DNA from: Cryptomeria japonica
Lineage: Eukaryota > Streptophyta > Pinopsida > Cupressales > Cupressaceae
Direction of reading: 5' to 3'
Length of the DNA stretch: 64,000 nt
Assembly (NCBI RefSeq): GCF_030272615.1
Contig: NC_081412.1
Span: 97,771,796-97,835,795 of the forward strand
Shown here: positions 47,622-60,520 of the stretch, piece after piece
How the letters are laid out: the number at the start of each line of letters is the position of its first letter
Numbering within the stretch: position 1 is the stretch's first letter
Translations under genes and position numbers: made by a program
Notes under the pieces: generated by a model
What the model was told of the DNA's origin: nothing
The model's input: only the letters and a program-made list of their open reading frames with translations
Databases searched by the model: none

Positions 47622-49142
47622 TGTTAACTCTATGATGAACGGATAGTACCAAACCGGTACTGAGAGGGAGGGGTGAATTAGTATAGGCAAAAACATAGTC
47701 TTAAACTAGTTTGTTAGCAGACACTATGCATTGACAAACAAACAGTAACACCGGTCATTAAACAGAGTACTATTGGCAAAACCCAAAATAACTGAGACAA
47801 GCATAAACCGGTTGGCACTTATCTTCTCACAATCTAATACTTCATTTCCATTTCATCCTAGTGCATGAACAGGTAAACTATCATCAAAGACATATATGTA
47901 AACAGCTAGATCAACATGATTCACCACTTGAAAGAAAACAACATATCATCACATGAAAAGGACATCACATATGACACACATATTTTTCACGTGGAAACCC
48001 AACTAGGAAAAACCACGGTGGGGATGAATACCCACAAGCTGTTTTGAACTCTTTAGAAGTCCGCTCTGTTAGGAGCCTTGTTTAGTTAAAGACTGATACA
48101 ATAGGTTCTATTAGGAACTGATCCTATTAGGGATCACCCGGTTAAGGGATGGCTAGAATACTCGGTTAATAGTTAAACCCTCCTAAAGGTTACCTTGTTA
48201 GAGGATTTCAAGAACTCAATGGTTTTGAGTCACCCTGTTAAAGGATTTACAACAAGCTGGTTAAAGCTACCCTGTTAAGGGATTTCCTGACTGTTGAAGT
48301 GGTTAGAGATCAACAGGTATTACAATGATCTGGTAACAACACTCAATGCCAATGCAGATCCGCTTTAGCTCCTCTTCACCTTTTGCACTTACACTCTACG
48401 GGTATCACTTCACTCTTCTGGTCTAGCAAGAATCACATATCTCTTCAATTGGATAGTCACACACAACTTTTCGCCAACAACCTCAGAAAGAAAGACAACA
48501 TCGACCTTATAGGAAAACATATAGGTTGGTAGCATAAACCCTAAACCCTAAACCTATTAGGTTAAGGAATTCAAACAGTTCAATCCTAACCGTTGACAAT
48601 ACTGCACTAAATGCAATAGTCTTGATCCAATTTAAAGACATTCTCCATCATTTTTTTTCCACCGATTTCATGGCGCCTGATAACCCATCACGCGTTATCA
48701 CCATTTACAGGCTTCACACATTCCCAAGTTAGATGGGAGCAATCTCCTTCATGCGCACAAGGCTGACGTGGCAACGTGATCTGTTCTTTGTTACAATGCT
48801 AACTCATCACACAAAGTCACTAGTTGAGCAAAACAGGCTTGAAGCACTTCAACCGGAAACCCTGAAGTTGAGACTACCAACTGGTAGTCATACAAAGCTT
48901 CCATGTACCGGTTCCTATAACCATATGCCAATTTACCTTGAACAAACACACCGCTTCACAAATGCTATTTCACAGTGTTATACCGGTTCTCATATATACC
49001 GGTTCTCTCCTCTTCAACATATTGGCATCAATGACAACATACAATGTCATTATGTCCTTATACCGGTTCACATAATGCCAACAATCATGGCAACAACATA
49101 CAATGTCATTATGTACTTATACCAATTCACATAATGCCAACA
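47622..49142 (-). mobile_element. 5' LTR of Copia-B
   Basis: Pairs with 35101-36633. Telo-box-like AAACCCTAAACCC at about 48535-48555. Its TATA counterpart near 48700 is degraded (sense TGTAAATGG). The terminal 59 bases are duplicated here too (ends at 49083 and 49142), so the duplication predates this insertion. Confidence 0.9.
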
Positions 49143-49499
49143 CATATGACCCCTTAAGACACCAAATTGTGTTGTTATGGGTCATATTGTGTCCTAAGGG
49201 GTCATGAGACACCATATTACCCCTAAGGACAACATATGACCCCTTATGACATCATATTGGGTCGTTATGGGTCCTATGATGTCCTAAGGGGTCATATTGT
49301 GTCCTATGACCCCTTAGGACACCATATGACCCCTTCAGACACCAAATTGTGTTGTTAGGGGTCATATGGTGTCCTAATGGGTCATGGGACACCATATGAC
49401 CCCTAAGAACAACATACGACCCCTTATGACACCATATTAGGTCGTTATGAGTCCTATGGTGTCCTAAGGGGCCATATTGCGTCCTACGACCCCTTAAGA
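49143..49499. repeat. Satellite S1, block right of Copia-B
   Basis: The same modules as 34700-35100 (GGTGTCCTAAGGGGTCAT, GGACACCATATGACCCC). It would be continuous with that block before Copia-B inserted. Confidence 0.9.
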
Positions 49500-50600
49500 T
49501 ATTAATATTATGGACGTGTTGCATTGGTTTTGTCATTGATGTGAACACTTATCAATAATTATCTTTTTGGAGATCTTTGGTTATGTTGAACTGACACATT
49601 ATGTTCACCGGCATGTTTAGTGACTTATGCACAGTCACTGGTATCTAGTTTACCAGTAGGTTATAATATTCACCGACACTGAGGATGATCTATTATCATA
49701 TGGAGATTTCTTAGTTATGTCGAAGACATGGTTTGGACACTTGTTTTGGTGATTTGGTTATTGGTCTAATTGAGTTGGCATATTTGCTGTTACTGGCAAA
49801 TAGGTCTAGGTTATGGATTGGCAAGCGTTATCTATTTCAGTTCAACATGACATGTTATGGAGATGATATATTGATTGGTTATTATTGTAAATGCATTGAG
49901 CCGACATGATGCATCACATATTGATTCATTTGTAATTGATTCAATTGTAATATTCTTAGTGAGCCAACCTACACATTTGGTCTTAGGTTTTGGTATATAT
50001 GTAAGATCTCATTTATGAGATTGATATAGTGAAGAAAGGAATGTAATATGGGATGGTAAGGTTGTGATATTCGATATATGCAAATATAAGTAGAGCTACT
50101 CATGCAGACATCATTTGAAGATTCAAGGAATGTATGAAGGAGATTATCATAGCTTAATCAGTACTGAATCTAGCATATGAAGATGCTATTTTGAGCAGTA
50201 CATTATCTAAGATTTAACCATCCTATTGTAGTCATTATGACTCCCATTTGAGCGGTGAGCTCTAGGCAGTTGGCCTTTCTGCATGTGCAGACCCCATTTG
50301 TACACACATACTATCTGCAGTAGTATCATCTGATTATGGGTAAGGTTTCCCATCATGGTTTTTTCCCTTATAGGGTTTTCACGTACAAATATTTGTGTTA
50401 TGTGTTGTGGATGTTGTTTCTCTTTCTATTTCATGCATTAAGTTTCACCAGTACTATTATTAACTGTTAAACTGTCAACCGACATTAAGTTTGGTTTATC
50501 GGTATTACGCATCAAGTTTGATTAAGTTATATTTGGGTTGAAATTAATAGACAACTGATTCACCCCCCCCCCCCCTCTCAGTTTCCTCCGGGTCCTAACA
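49500..50600 (+). mobile_element. 5' LTR of the composite, plus arm
   Basis: Mutated start TATTAATATTATGG (TGTTGGTATTATGG in the partner) and end GTCCTAACA. C-run block at 50553-50580. TATATAT stretch near 49990. Primer site TGGTATCTGAGC follows at 50603-50614, with one A-to-T change. Confidence 0.85.
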
Positions 50601-50657
50601 ATTGGTATCTGAGCTAAGTCCTCTATTTGAAGAATTTTAATAGCCTGAGGAGATTCT

Positions 50658-51883
50658 ATGGCAAATAACTATTTCAGGAAGGACAGTCTGAAACTTGATG
50701 GAACCAACTATGATGTATGGAAGATCAGAACAGAGACACATCTGAATTGCATTGGAAGAGACATATGGTAGGTTACAAAGAATGGCTATGTTGTTCCTAC
50801 ACAGAGTCAACCTAATCCACCAAACTTGGCTAAAGATCAGGAGAATGATTGCAAAGAAGGAGAAGCACTTTTGAGCACCTTGTCAGATCAGAAAATCATG
50901 GGATTATTTGACTGATCTACTGCTAAAGATATTTGGGATAAATTGGAGACATTGAATGAAGGAGATACCACTGTCAAAATTGCAAAACTGGAATGCTTTT
51001 GGGTCAGGTATGAACATCTGAAAATGGAAGAAGATGAAAGAATTTCTGCTTTTATGGAAAGAGTTTATGAAATTGTTTTGGGTATACAATGTTGTGGAGG
51101 ATCCTTAAGCGAATATGAGATTGTCTTTAAAGTTTTAAGACAATTGCCATCGGCATACAAAATGAAAGTAACTGCTATTAATGAATTGAGAACAATGCCT
51201 AATACATAAGTATCTAGAGATACTTTCATTGGAAAACTTTCAGCTTTTGAGCTTGAGGAATTTGGTCCTATTGCTACAACTAAGACAGATTTAGCTTTCA
51301 AAGCATCATCATCTACATCATCATCATCATCTAAGAGATCTATTTGGAAAGAACTTTATGAAAAAGAACTTGAAGACATCAGAAAGGCAAATGAAGAACT
51401 GGAAGAACTTGAAGCACTATTTGCAAGAAAAATGCCTAAAGGTCCTATTGGAAGTAAGTATGAAGGTAAAGCACCTTTTAAATGTTTTAACTGCAATAAA
51501 ATTGGTCATATGGCATCTAGATGTCCTGATAGACATGCAAGATTGAGAGAAGAAGCTAAAAGAACATATAAGCCTAACCCCGAATATCAGAGATATAGAT
51601 TTAAGAAGAATAGAGACAAATCATGTTACTATGTTGATGAGGGAGTTAACTGATGATTCTGATGAAGAACCGAGAGACAATGGATGGGATTTTGTTACAA
51701 TAACATAAGATCAAATGGCACCTACTGTACAACCGATATAGAAAGCCCTGGCAGCTAAAATTGAAGAAAAGGATGAATCAATCATTGATTCTGAATGTTC
51801 ACATCATATGACTGGTGATAAAAGTAAATTCTTAACTTTTCAGGAATACAATGGAGGTCTAGTAAGATTTGGAGATGATAAAG
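50658..51883 (+). pseudogene. gag and protease start of the composite, plus arm
   Basis: ATG at 50658 (MANNYFRKDSLKLDGTNYDVW). UBN2-type gag follows with stops at 50771, 50914 and 51208 and a frame change near 51645. The knuckle CFNCNKIGHMASRC is intact (about 51482-51525). The protease site is IIDSECSHHMTGD, with DSG changed to DSE. Homology stops in FGDDKAC at the inversion junction. Confidence 0.88.
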
Positions 51884-52310
51884 CTTGTAGACTTCTAGTT
51901 CTTGCCGGACCACATAAGTCACTATGAATTAAGTCAAGAACATTATTGCATTTCTTTGGAATAATCTTAAAATTTGTTCTAACTTGCTTTCCAAATTGAC
52001 ATTCCCTACATACCGGATTATGAGGTTTTACAATCTTAGGTAAATCCCTTACCGCCTTAGTTGTACTAATCTTTACAATGCAATCAAAATTTACATGACA
52101 AAGTCTCTTATGCCATAACCAACTTTCATCAATGTGTGAAATCAAGCATGTCTTCTCATTGTTATTCAAATGAAAGATATTACCTCTACTCTGATTACCG
52201 GTTGCAATTTCTAAACCAGTTCTATTCATAATTTTGCATTTGCCATTCTTGAATTGTAACTGAAATCCCTTTTCAACTAATTGACCAACACTTAAAAGAT
52301 TGTTCTTCAA
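51884..52310 (-). pseudogene. Pre-integrase and integrase start of the composite, minus arm
   Basis: Open frame with NLLSVGQLVEKGF, WLWHKRLCHVNFDCIVK, VCRECQFGKQ and IHSDLCGPARTRSLQ, ending at the inversion junction. The remaining integrase, RT and RNase H are missing. The extra codons at the 51840 end are antisense of the other arm and are not protein of this family. Confidence 0.85.
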
Positions 52311-52319
52311 ACTTTCAAC

Positions 52320-53618
52320 TTAATAAACGTTGTCAGTATTGTGCTTACCATCAAAAGATATAGTGCCTTTTCCTTTGATCAAACAAGCTTTATCATCTCC
52401 AAATCTTACTAGACCTCCACTATATTCCTGAAAAGTTAAGAATTTACTTTTATCACCAGTCATATGATGTGAACATCCAGAATCAATGATCCATTCATCC
52501 TTTTCTTCAATTTTAGCTGTCAGGGCCTGCTCTACTAATTGTACAGTAGGTGTCGGTTGATATTTTTTTATTGCAACAAAAGCCCATCCATTGGCTCCCG
52601 GTTCTTCATCAGAATCATCAGTAACTCCTTCATCAGCATAGTAACATAATTTGTCTCTATTCTTCTTAAATCCGTATCTTTGATATTCAGGGTTAGGCTT
52701 ATGTGTTCTTTTAGCTTCTTCTCTCAATCTTGCATGTCTATCAAGACATCTAGATGCCATATGACCAATTTTATTGTAGTTAAAACATTTAAAAGGTGCT
52801 TTACCTTCTTACTTACTTCCAATAGGACCTATAGGCATTTTTCTTGCGAATAGTGCTTCAAGTTCTTCCAGTTCTTCATTTTCCTTTCTGATGTCTTCAA
52901 GTTCTTTTTCATAAAGTGCTTTCCAATCAGATCTCTTAGATGATGATGATGATGATGTTGCAGATGATGATGCTTTGAAAGCTAAATCTATCTTATTTGT
53001 AGCAACATGACCAAATTCCTCAAGCTTAAAAGACGAAAGTTTTCCAACCAAAGTATCTCTAGATACTGATGTATTAGGCATTGTTCTCAATTCATTAATA
53101 TCAGTTACTTTCATTTTGTATGCCGGTGGTAATGCTCTTAAAAATTTAGAGACAATCTCATCTTTACTTAAGGATCCTCCACAACATTGTATACCTAAAA
53201 CAATTTCATTAACTCTTTCCATAAAAGAAGAAATTCTTTCATCTTCTTCCATTTTTAGATGTTCATACCTGACCCAGAAGCATTCTAGTTTTGCAATTTT
53301 CACAGCAGTATCTCCTTCATTCAATGTCTCCAATTTATTCCAAATAGCTTTAGAAGTAGATCGGTCTGATAATCCCATGATTTTCTGATTTGACAAGGTG
53401 CTCAAAAGTGCTTCTCTTGCTTTGCAATCATTCTCCTGATCCTTAGCCAAGTTTGGTGGTTTAGGTTGACTCTATGTAGGACCAAAATAGCCATTCTTTG
53501 TAACATCCCATATGTCTCTTCCAATGCAATTTAGATGTGTCTCCATTCTGATATTCCATATACCATAGTTGGTTCCATCAGGTTTCGCACTATCCTTCCT
53601 GAAATAGTTAGTTGCCAT
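52320..53618 (-). pseudogene. gag and protease of the composite, minus arm
   Basis: ATG at 53618 (MATNYFRKDS). Only three stops interrupt gag to protease: GPT-stop-SQP, GSK-stop-EGK and NVY-stop-VES. The knuckle reads CFNYNKIGHMASRC (second Cys lost), complementary to the plus arm where it is intact. Protease WIIDSGCSHHMTGD is intact here. A Ser-rich stretch (near 52940) precedes the coiled LYEKELEDIRKENEELEELE. Confidence 0.9.
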
Positions 53619-53661
53619 AGAATCTCCTCAAGTTGTTAAACTTCTGCAAAAAGAGGACTTA

Positions 53662-53673
53662 GCTTTGATACCA
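53662..53673 (-). other. Primer binding site, minus arm
   Basis: GCTTTGATACCA on the plus strand: the Met-tRNA site with one C-to-T change, next to the LTR edge at 53676. Confidence 0.8.
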
Positions 53674-53675
53674 AT

Positions 53676-54738
53676 TGTTAGGACCCAGAGGAAAATGAGA
53701 GGGGGGTGGTGAATCAGTTGTCTATTAATTTCAACCCAAATATAACTTACTCAAACTTGATGCATAATACCGGTAAACCAAACTTAATTTCGGTTGACAG
53801 CTTAACAGTTAATAAAAGTACTGGTGAAACTTAATGCATGAAATAGAAAGAGAAACAACATCCACAACACATAACACAAATATTTGTACGTGAAAACCCT
53901 ATAAGGGAAAAAACCATGATGGGAAACCTTACCCATAATCAGATGATACTACTGCAGATAGTATGTGTGTACAAATGGGGTCTACACATGTAGAAAGACC
54001 AACTGCCTAGAGCTCACTGCTCAAATGGGAGTCGCAATGACTATAGTAGGATGGCTAAATCCTAGATAATGTACTACTCAAAATAGCATCTTCATATGCT
54101 AGATTCAGTATCGGTTAAGCTCTGATAATCTCCTTTATACCTTCCTTGAATATTCAAATGATGTCTGTGTGAGTAGCTCTACTTATATTCGCATATATCA
54201 AATATCACAACCTTACCATACCATATTACATTCCTTTCTTCACTATATCAATCTCACAAATGAGATCTTACATATATATCAATGTGTAGGTTGGCTCATT
54301 AAGAATATTACAATTGAATCAATTACAAATGAATCAATATGTGATGCATCATGTTGGCTCAATGCATTTACAATAATAACGAATCAATAAATCATCTCCA
54401 TAACGTCTTGTGCTGATCTGGAATAGATAACGCTTGTCGGTCCATAACCTAGACACATTTCCCGGTAACAACAAATATGCCAACTTGATTAGACCAATAA
54501 CCAAATCACCAAAACAAATGTCCAAACCATGTCTTCGACATAACCAAATAATCTCTAGATGATCATAGATCATCCTTAGTGTTGGTGAACCAAATACCAG
54601 TGACTGTGCATAAGTCACTGAACATGCTGGTGAACATAATGTGTCAGTTCAACATAACCAAAGATCTCCAAAAAGATAAGTTCTGATAAGTGTTGACATC
54701 AATGACAAAACCAATACAACACATCCATAATACCAACA
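53676..54738 (-). mobile_element. 5' LTR of the composite, minus arm
   Basis: Edges TGTTAGGACCC and AATACCAACA, the inverted partner of 49500-50600. Sense start TGTTGGTATTATGGATG is unmutated. Confidence 0.88.
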
Positions 54739-55393
54739 TCCCAAGGGGTCACAGGACACAATATGACCCCTTAGGACACCATAGGACCCATAACGACCAA
54801 ATATGGTGTCATAAGGGGTCGTATGTTGTCCTTAGGGGTCATATGGTGTCCCATGACCCATTAGGACACCATATGACCCCTTAAGACACCCAATTGTGTT
54901 GTTAGGGGTCAAATGGTGTCCTAATGGGTCATGGGACACCATATGACCCCTAAGGACAACATACAACCCCTTATGACACCATATTTGGTTGTTATGGGTC
55001 CTTTGGTGTCCTAAGGGGTCATATTGTATCCTAGATCCCTTAGGAAACCATATGACCCCTTAAGACACCATATTGGATCATTATGGGTCATATCATGTCC
55101 TAAGGGGTCATATTGTGTCCTACGACACCTTAGGACACCATATGCCCCCTTAACACACAAAATTATGTCATTATGGGTCATATGATGTCCTAAGGGGTCA
55201 TGGGACACCATATGACCCCTAGGGACAACATATGAGGCCTTATGACACCATATTGGTTTGTTATGAGTCATATGGTGTCCATAGGGGTCATATTGTGTCC
55301 TACGACCCCTTAGGACACCATATGACCCCTTAAGACACCAAATTGTGTCATTATGGGTCATACTGTGTCATAAGGGGTCATGGGACACCATAT
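54739..55393. repeat. Satellite S1, block between composite and solo LTR
   Basis: Several repeats of the 180-base pattern (CCATATTGGGTC-type landmarks near 54980, 55065 and 55240), ending in CATAT at 55389-55393. Confidence 0.9.
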
Positions 55394-55909
55394 TATGAGA
55401 ATTTGCCAAGATCTAGAGGCAATGGAAAGCACAAATAAGAGAGAACAAAATAGATGATAGAAATAAACTGTATTCTATCAAGAAAATATTGATCAACTGG
55501 ATCATTACATGATGTTCAATGCTTTCCTGTTGTTCGTACAAACAATGTAGATGAGCCTGATTATATAGGTAAGGCTATATGGATATGTGAGCATACAAAA
55601 ATGACATGTGGCTCAATAAGAAACAAGGGTAGGTAGGAAATAGGTGTGGGTAGGTAGGAGAAACAATAAAATATTTCACATGAGGTGGATCACCCACCGA
55701 AGGTGGAATTATCACTCCACAATAAGTGGATATGATAGACTAGTAACAAGATCAACACCATAAAAGGTGGAAATACTCCTACACACACTATCCCAATGTG
55801 GAATAAACACCCAAGTGTCTCATACCCAAACTACTATGAAATGCATGTACTTAAGTAAGCTTAAGTAAAGTGTAATAATATCCATGATGAATATTTATTT
55901 ACACCAACA
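55394..55909 (-). mobile_element. Solo LTR, 516 bp
   Basis: Starts TATGAGAATT (G-to-A change in TG) and ends ACACCAACA. CATAT stands on both sides (55389-55393 and 55910-55914). A minus-strand CTATATAATC TATA candidate lies near 55560-55570. No internal coding region, hence a solo LTR left by LTR-LTR recombination of an unrelated copia-like family. Confidence 0.8.
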
Positions 55910-56042
55910 CATATGACCCCTAAGATCAACATACAACCCCTTACGACACCATATTGGGTCATTATGGGTCCTATGGTGTCCTAAGGGGTCATATTATGTC
56001 CTGCAACTCCTTAGGACGCCATATGACCCCTTAAGACACCAT
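55910..56042. repeat. Satellite S1, short block
   Basis: One fragment of the S1 pattern between the solo LTR and the inverted-repeat element. Confidence 0.88.
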
Positions 56043-56109
56043 GGGTAAGTGCAAGAAGTTGTGTCCACTTTTTGGCCAAAAAGTAGAAGTTGTTTCCCTT
56101 TTTTTTTTT

Positions 56110-56920
56110 TCATCCCATTTGACCTAAATATTTGAGGCACTTAAAGAATGAATCTTGAAAAAATTTAGAAATAGAAAATGTAGTGCTCAAAGACTACTTT
56201 CCAAATATGTAATTTATTTTAATACCCAGATCTTAAAAATGAAGTTTGAATAGGCATTACTAAAATCTATAGTTTAAAAGTCACTTTTCAGGACCATACC
56301 ATGCCCGTGTACGGCAAGCATAATTTAACCTAAATGAAATTATTTTTATAAATCCTTTTGGCAAAAGATCTATAACTCACTCAACTTTGATGAGAATATT
56401 TTTTGTATTTTTTTCTACATATTTTTTTTTTTTGTTAATTTTTTATTGGGCATAATCATTGTTTTGAAAAATTCTTGTGTACGACAAGCATAATTTGACC
56501 TAAACTTAACATTTTTTGATTTTTTAAACTATATAGAATTGTCTCTAGTTTGATGCCATATAGTTTTTTTTTCAAAAAAATTAGAAACAAAAAAGTTATT
56601 AAAAATCTAAAAAACCATGTTATTTTGAGTTTATAGACCTCTTTCATTAGTAAATATTTTAAAAATAAAAAAATTGATCAATTTTTTTAAAAAAATACAT
56701 ATTTAGAATCTAGAGAGTCTCTACTATAATGGGTTTTCATTGTTTAAAAAAATTATGAAAATTTGGTATTCAGATATATTTTTGAAGTCATTATTTTATA
56801 TGAAGATTGATTTGGCCTTCAAGTTGCAGGTCAAACCAGGTCCAAGCCTAAGGGTCGGCTCTCCAAGCCATTTCCCAAGCCAAAACCGAAGCTACAACCG
56901 AACCAAAGTTGAAATTTTTA
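56110..56920. other. AT-rich left arm of the inverted-repeat element
   Basis: No coding potential. A 28-base phrase, GTGTACGRCAAGCATAATTT then RACCTAAA, occurs twice (about 56312 and 56478). A CCAAGCC-rich block lies at 56830-56890, as in repeat R. Confidence 0.6.
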
Positions 56921-57060
56921 GAAACGGGATCCCGTTTCGTTTTTTAAAATAATTAAAAAAATGTTTAGCAAACGGCAACCCATTTGAAATGGGATCCCAT
57001 TTCAAAAAAAAAAACGAGGTCTCATTTCAAAATGGGATCCCGTTTCCCTTTTTTAATTTT
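56921..57060. repeat. GGGATCCC palindrome cluster, left side
   Basis: An 18-base perfect palindrome at 56921-56938 (half GAAACGGGA), a 24-base perfect palindrome at 56983-57006 (half TTTGAAATGGGA), and an imperfect one near 57035-57050. Confidence 0.9.
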
Positions 57061-57233
57061 TTTTTTTTAATTTTAATTTTTTTTTTTAAAAGAAACTATA
57101 TATACATGAAATATAAAATTTAAGTTTAAGTCACATTTCCCTTTGTCTTTTTCCTTTCTTATACTTTAAGTTATATTTTATGTATATATTAGCAGGATGT
57201 TTGAGAATGGTTTCAGATCTCTAGGAGCTATAA

Positions 57234-60200
57234 TACAGATTCTAGATTTTAGAAGATCTTATAAATTGTGACGTAATAAGACCTATAATGTTATAATATA
57301 ACCTATTATGTCATAATAAGTCCCATTGGTACATAATAGGTCCTAATGTGTCATAATAGGTCATATTGTGTCATAATAGGTCCTATTGTGACATAATACG
57401 ACCTATTCTGTCATAATAGGTCCTATTCTGTCATAAGACCCCTCAAAAGGACCTACTATGACATTATACCTCTTAATAGGAACTATTATGACTTAAGACC
57501 CCTTAGTAAGATCTATTATGTCATAATAGGTCCTATAATGTCATAAGACCCCTTAAGAGGACATGTCATGTCATAATAGGTCATAAGACCCCTTAAGAGG
57601 ATGTATTATTATATTATACCCCTTAGTAGGACCTATTGAAGGGTATTATGTCATAATAGGACTGATTATGATATAATAGTACCTATGATGACATAATAGG
57701 TCATATTATGTCATCATAGGTCCTATTATGACATCATAGATCATATTATGTCATAAAATCCCTTAAGAGGAACTATTATGACTTTATACCCCTTAGTAGG
57801 ACTTGTTAAGGGGTATTATGTCATAACAAGACCTATTGTAACATAATAGGACCTATAATATGATAATACGAGCTATTATGTCATAATAGGTCCTTTTGTC
57901 ATAATACCCCTTAAGAGGACCTATTATGACATTATACCTCTTACCAGGACCTATTATGACATAAGACCCCTTAGTAGGACCTATTATGACATAATAGGAT
58001 TGATTATCATATAATAGGACCTATTATGTCATATAGGTCCTATAATATCATAAGACCCCTTAAGAGAACCTGTTATGACATAATTCGTCCAATTATGTTA
58101 CAAGACCCCTTAAGAGGACCTATTATAACATTATGCCCCTTAGTAGGACCTGTTAAAAGGTATTATGTCATAAAAGGACCAATTATGACATAATATGATC
58201 TATGATGGTGTAATAGGTCCTATTATGTCATCGTAGGTCCTATTATGACATCATAGGTCATATTATGTCATAAAACCCCTTAAGAGGACCTAGTATGACT
58301 TTATATCCCTTACTAGGACATTTTAAGGGGTATTGTGTCATAATAGGACCTATTGCGATATAATAGGACTTATAATGTCATAATATGACCTATTATGTCA
58401 TAATAGGTCCCATTGTGACATAATAGGTCCTATTATGACATAATATGACTTATTATGTCATAATACGACCTATTATATCATAATACCCCTTAAGAGGACC
58501 TATTATGACATAAGATCCTTTAGTAGGACCTACTATGACATATGTAGAGAAAGATAAGTTGGTTGGAAGAGAGAGATGGTATGTTTAGATAGAGTTGAGG
58601 GGTATTATGTCATAACAAGACCTATTGTGACATAATAAGACCTATAATGTCATAATATAACCTATTGTGATATAATAGATCCTATTGTGACATAATACGA
58701 CCTATTATGTCATAATACGTCCTATTATGTCATAAGACCTCTTAAGAAGACCTATTATGGCATTATACCTCTTACTAGGACCTATTATGACATAAGACCC
58801 CTTAGTAGAACCTATTATGACATAATATGATAGATTATGACATAATAGGACCTATTATGTCATAATAGGTCCTATTATGTCATAATAGGTCCTATTATGT
58901 CATAATAGGTCCTATTATGTCATAATAGGTCCTATTATGTCATAATAGGTCCTATTATGTCATAATAGGTCCTATTATGTCATAATAGGTCCTATTATGT
59001 CATAATAGGTCCTATTATGTCATAATAGGTCCTATTATGTCATAATACCCCTTAAGAGGACTTATTATGACATTATACCTCTTACTAGGACCTATTATGA
59101 CATAAGACGAACCTTAGTAGGACCTATTATGACATAATACGGTTGATTATCACATAATAGGACCTATTATGTCATAATAGGTCCTATAATGTCATAAGAC
59201 CCCTTAAGAGGACCTCTCATGTCATAATAGGTCCTATTATGTCATAAGACCCCTTAAGGGGACCTATTATGACATTATACCCCTTACTAGGACTTGTTAA
59301 AGGGCATTGTGTCATAATAGGACTAATAATGACATAATAGGATCTATGATGATGTAATAGGTCCTATTATGACATCATAGGTCCTATTATGACATAATAG
59401 GTCATATTATGTCATAAAACCTCTTAAGAGGACCTATTATGACTTTATACCCCTTACTAGGACTTGTTAATGGGTATTATGTCATAATAGGTCCCATTGC
59501 GACATAATAGGTCCCATTGCGACATAATACGACCTATTATGTCACAAGACCCCTTAAGAGGACCTATTATGACATTATACCTCTTACTAGGACCTATTGT
59601 GACATAAGACCCCTTAGTAGGACCTATTATGACATATGTAGAGAAAGATAAGTTGGTTGAGAGAGAGAGAGACGACACTTTTAGAGGGAGTTAAGGGGTA
59701 TTATGTCATAACATGACCTATTGTGACAAAATATGACCTATAATGTCATAATACGACATGTTATGTCATAATAGGTCACATTGTGATATAATAGGACCTA
59801 TAATGTGATATTATGACTTATTATGTCATAATAGGTCACATTGTGACATAATAGGACCTATTGTGACATAATAGGTCCTATTGTGACATAATACGACCTA
59901 TTATGTCATAATAGTGTCCTATTATGTCATAAGACCCCTTAACAAGACCTATTATGATAGAAGACCCCTTAGTAGGATCTATTATGACATAATAAGATCG
60001 ATTATCACATATTATGACCTATTATGTCATAATAGGTCCTATAATGTCATAAGACCACTTAAGAGGACCTATTATGACATTATACCCCTTTGTAGGACCC
60101 GTTAAAGGGTATTATGTCATAATAGGACTAATAATGACATAAGAAGATCTATGATGATGTAGTAGGTCCTATTATGTCATCATAGGTCCTATTATGACAT

Positions 60201-60520
60201 CATAGGTCATATTATATCATAAAACCCCTTAAGAAGACCTATTATGACTTTATACCCCTTACTAGGACTTGTTAAGGGGTATTATGTCATAATAGGACCT
60301 ATAATGTCATAATGCAACCTATTATGTCATAATAGGTCCCGTTGTGACATAATAGGTCCTATTATGATAAAATATGACCTATTATGACATAATAGGTCCT
60401 ATTATGTCATAAGACCCCTTAAGAGGATCTATTAAGACATTATACCTCTTACTAGGACCTATTATGACATAAGACCCCTTAGTAGGACCTATTATGACAT
60501 ATGTAGAGAAAGATAAGTTG
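57234..60520. repeat. Satellite S2: 20-bp palindromic unit with a higher-order pattern
   Basis: The basic unit CCTATTATGTCATAATAGGT is almost self-complementary. About ten perfect head-to-tail copies run at 58850-59045. Elsewhere units are mixed with CCCCTTAAGAGGACC and CCCCTTAGTAGGACC modules. A non-unit insert, TATGTAGAGAAAGATAAG followed by TTGGTTG, marks a longer period at about 58538, 59634 and 60500. Confidence 0.92.

Larger units (their letters stand above)
35101..49142 (-). mobile_element. Copia-B: Ty1/copia element interrupted by element E
   Basis: LTRs at 47622-49142 (5') and 35101-36633 (3'), target duplication CATAT at 35096-35100 and 49143-49147. Removing 39016-45584 and one CTACC restores a single copia interior of about 4.4 kb with gag, protease, integrase, RT and RNase H in order. 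Same family as Copia-A. In-frame stops make it defective. Confidence 0.92.
49500..54738. mobile_element. Inverted composite: two copia 5' halves joined head to head
   Basis: The plus arm (49500-51888) reads LTR, primer site, gag, start of protease. At 51884-51888 the sequence flips to the minus arm (54738 back to 51884), which reads LTR, primer site, gag, protease, pre-integrase. Both arms are the same family. The LTRs lie outermost and no target duplication flanks the whole (left TAAGA or similar, right TCCCA). At the flip both arms share CTTGT. Confidence 0.88.
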
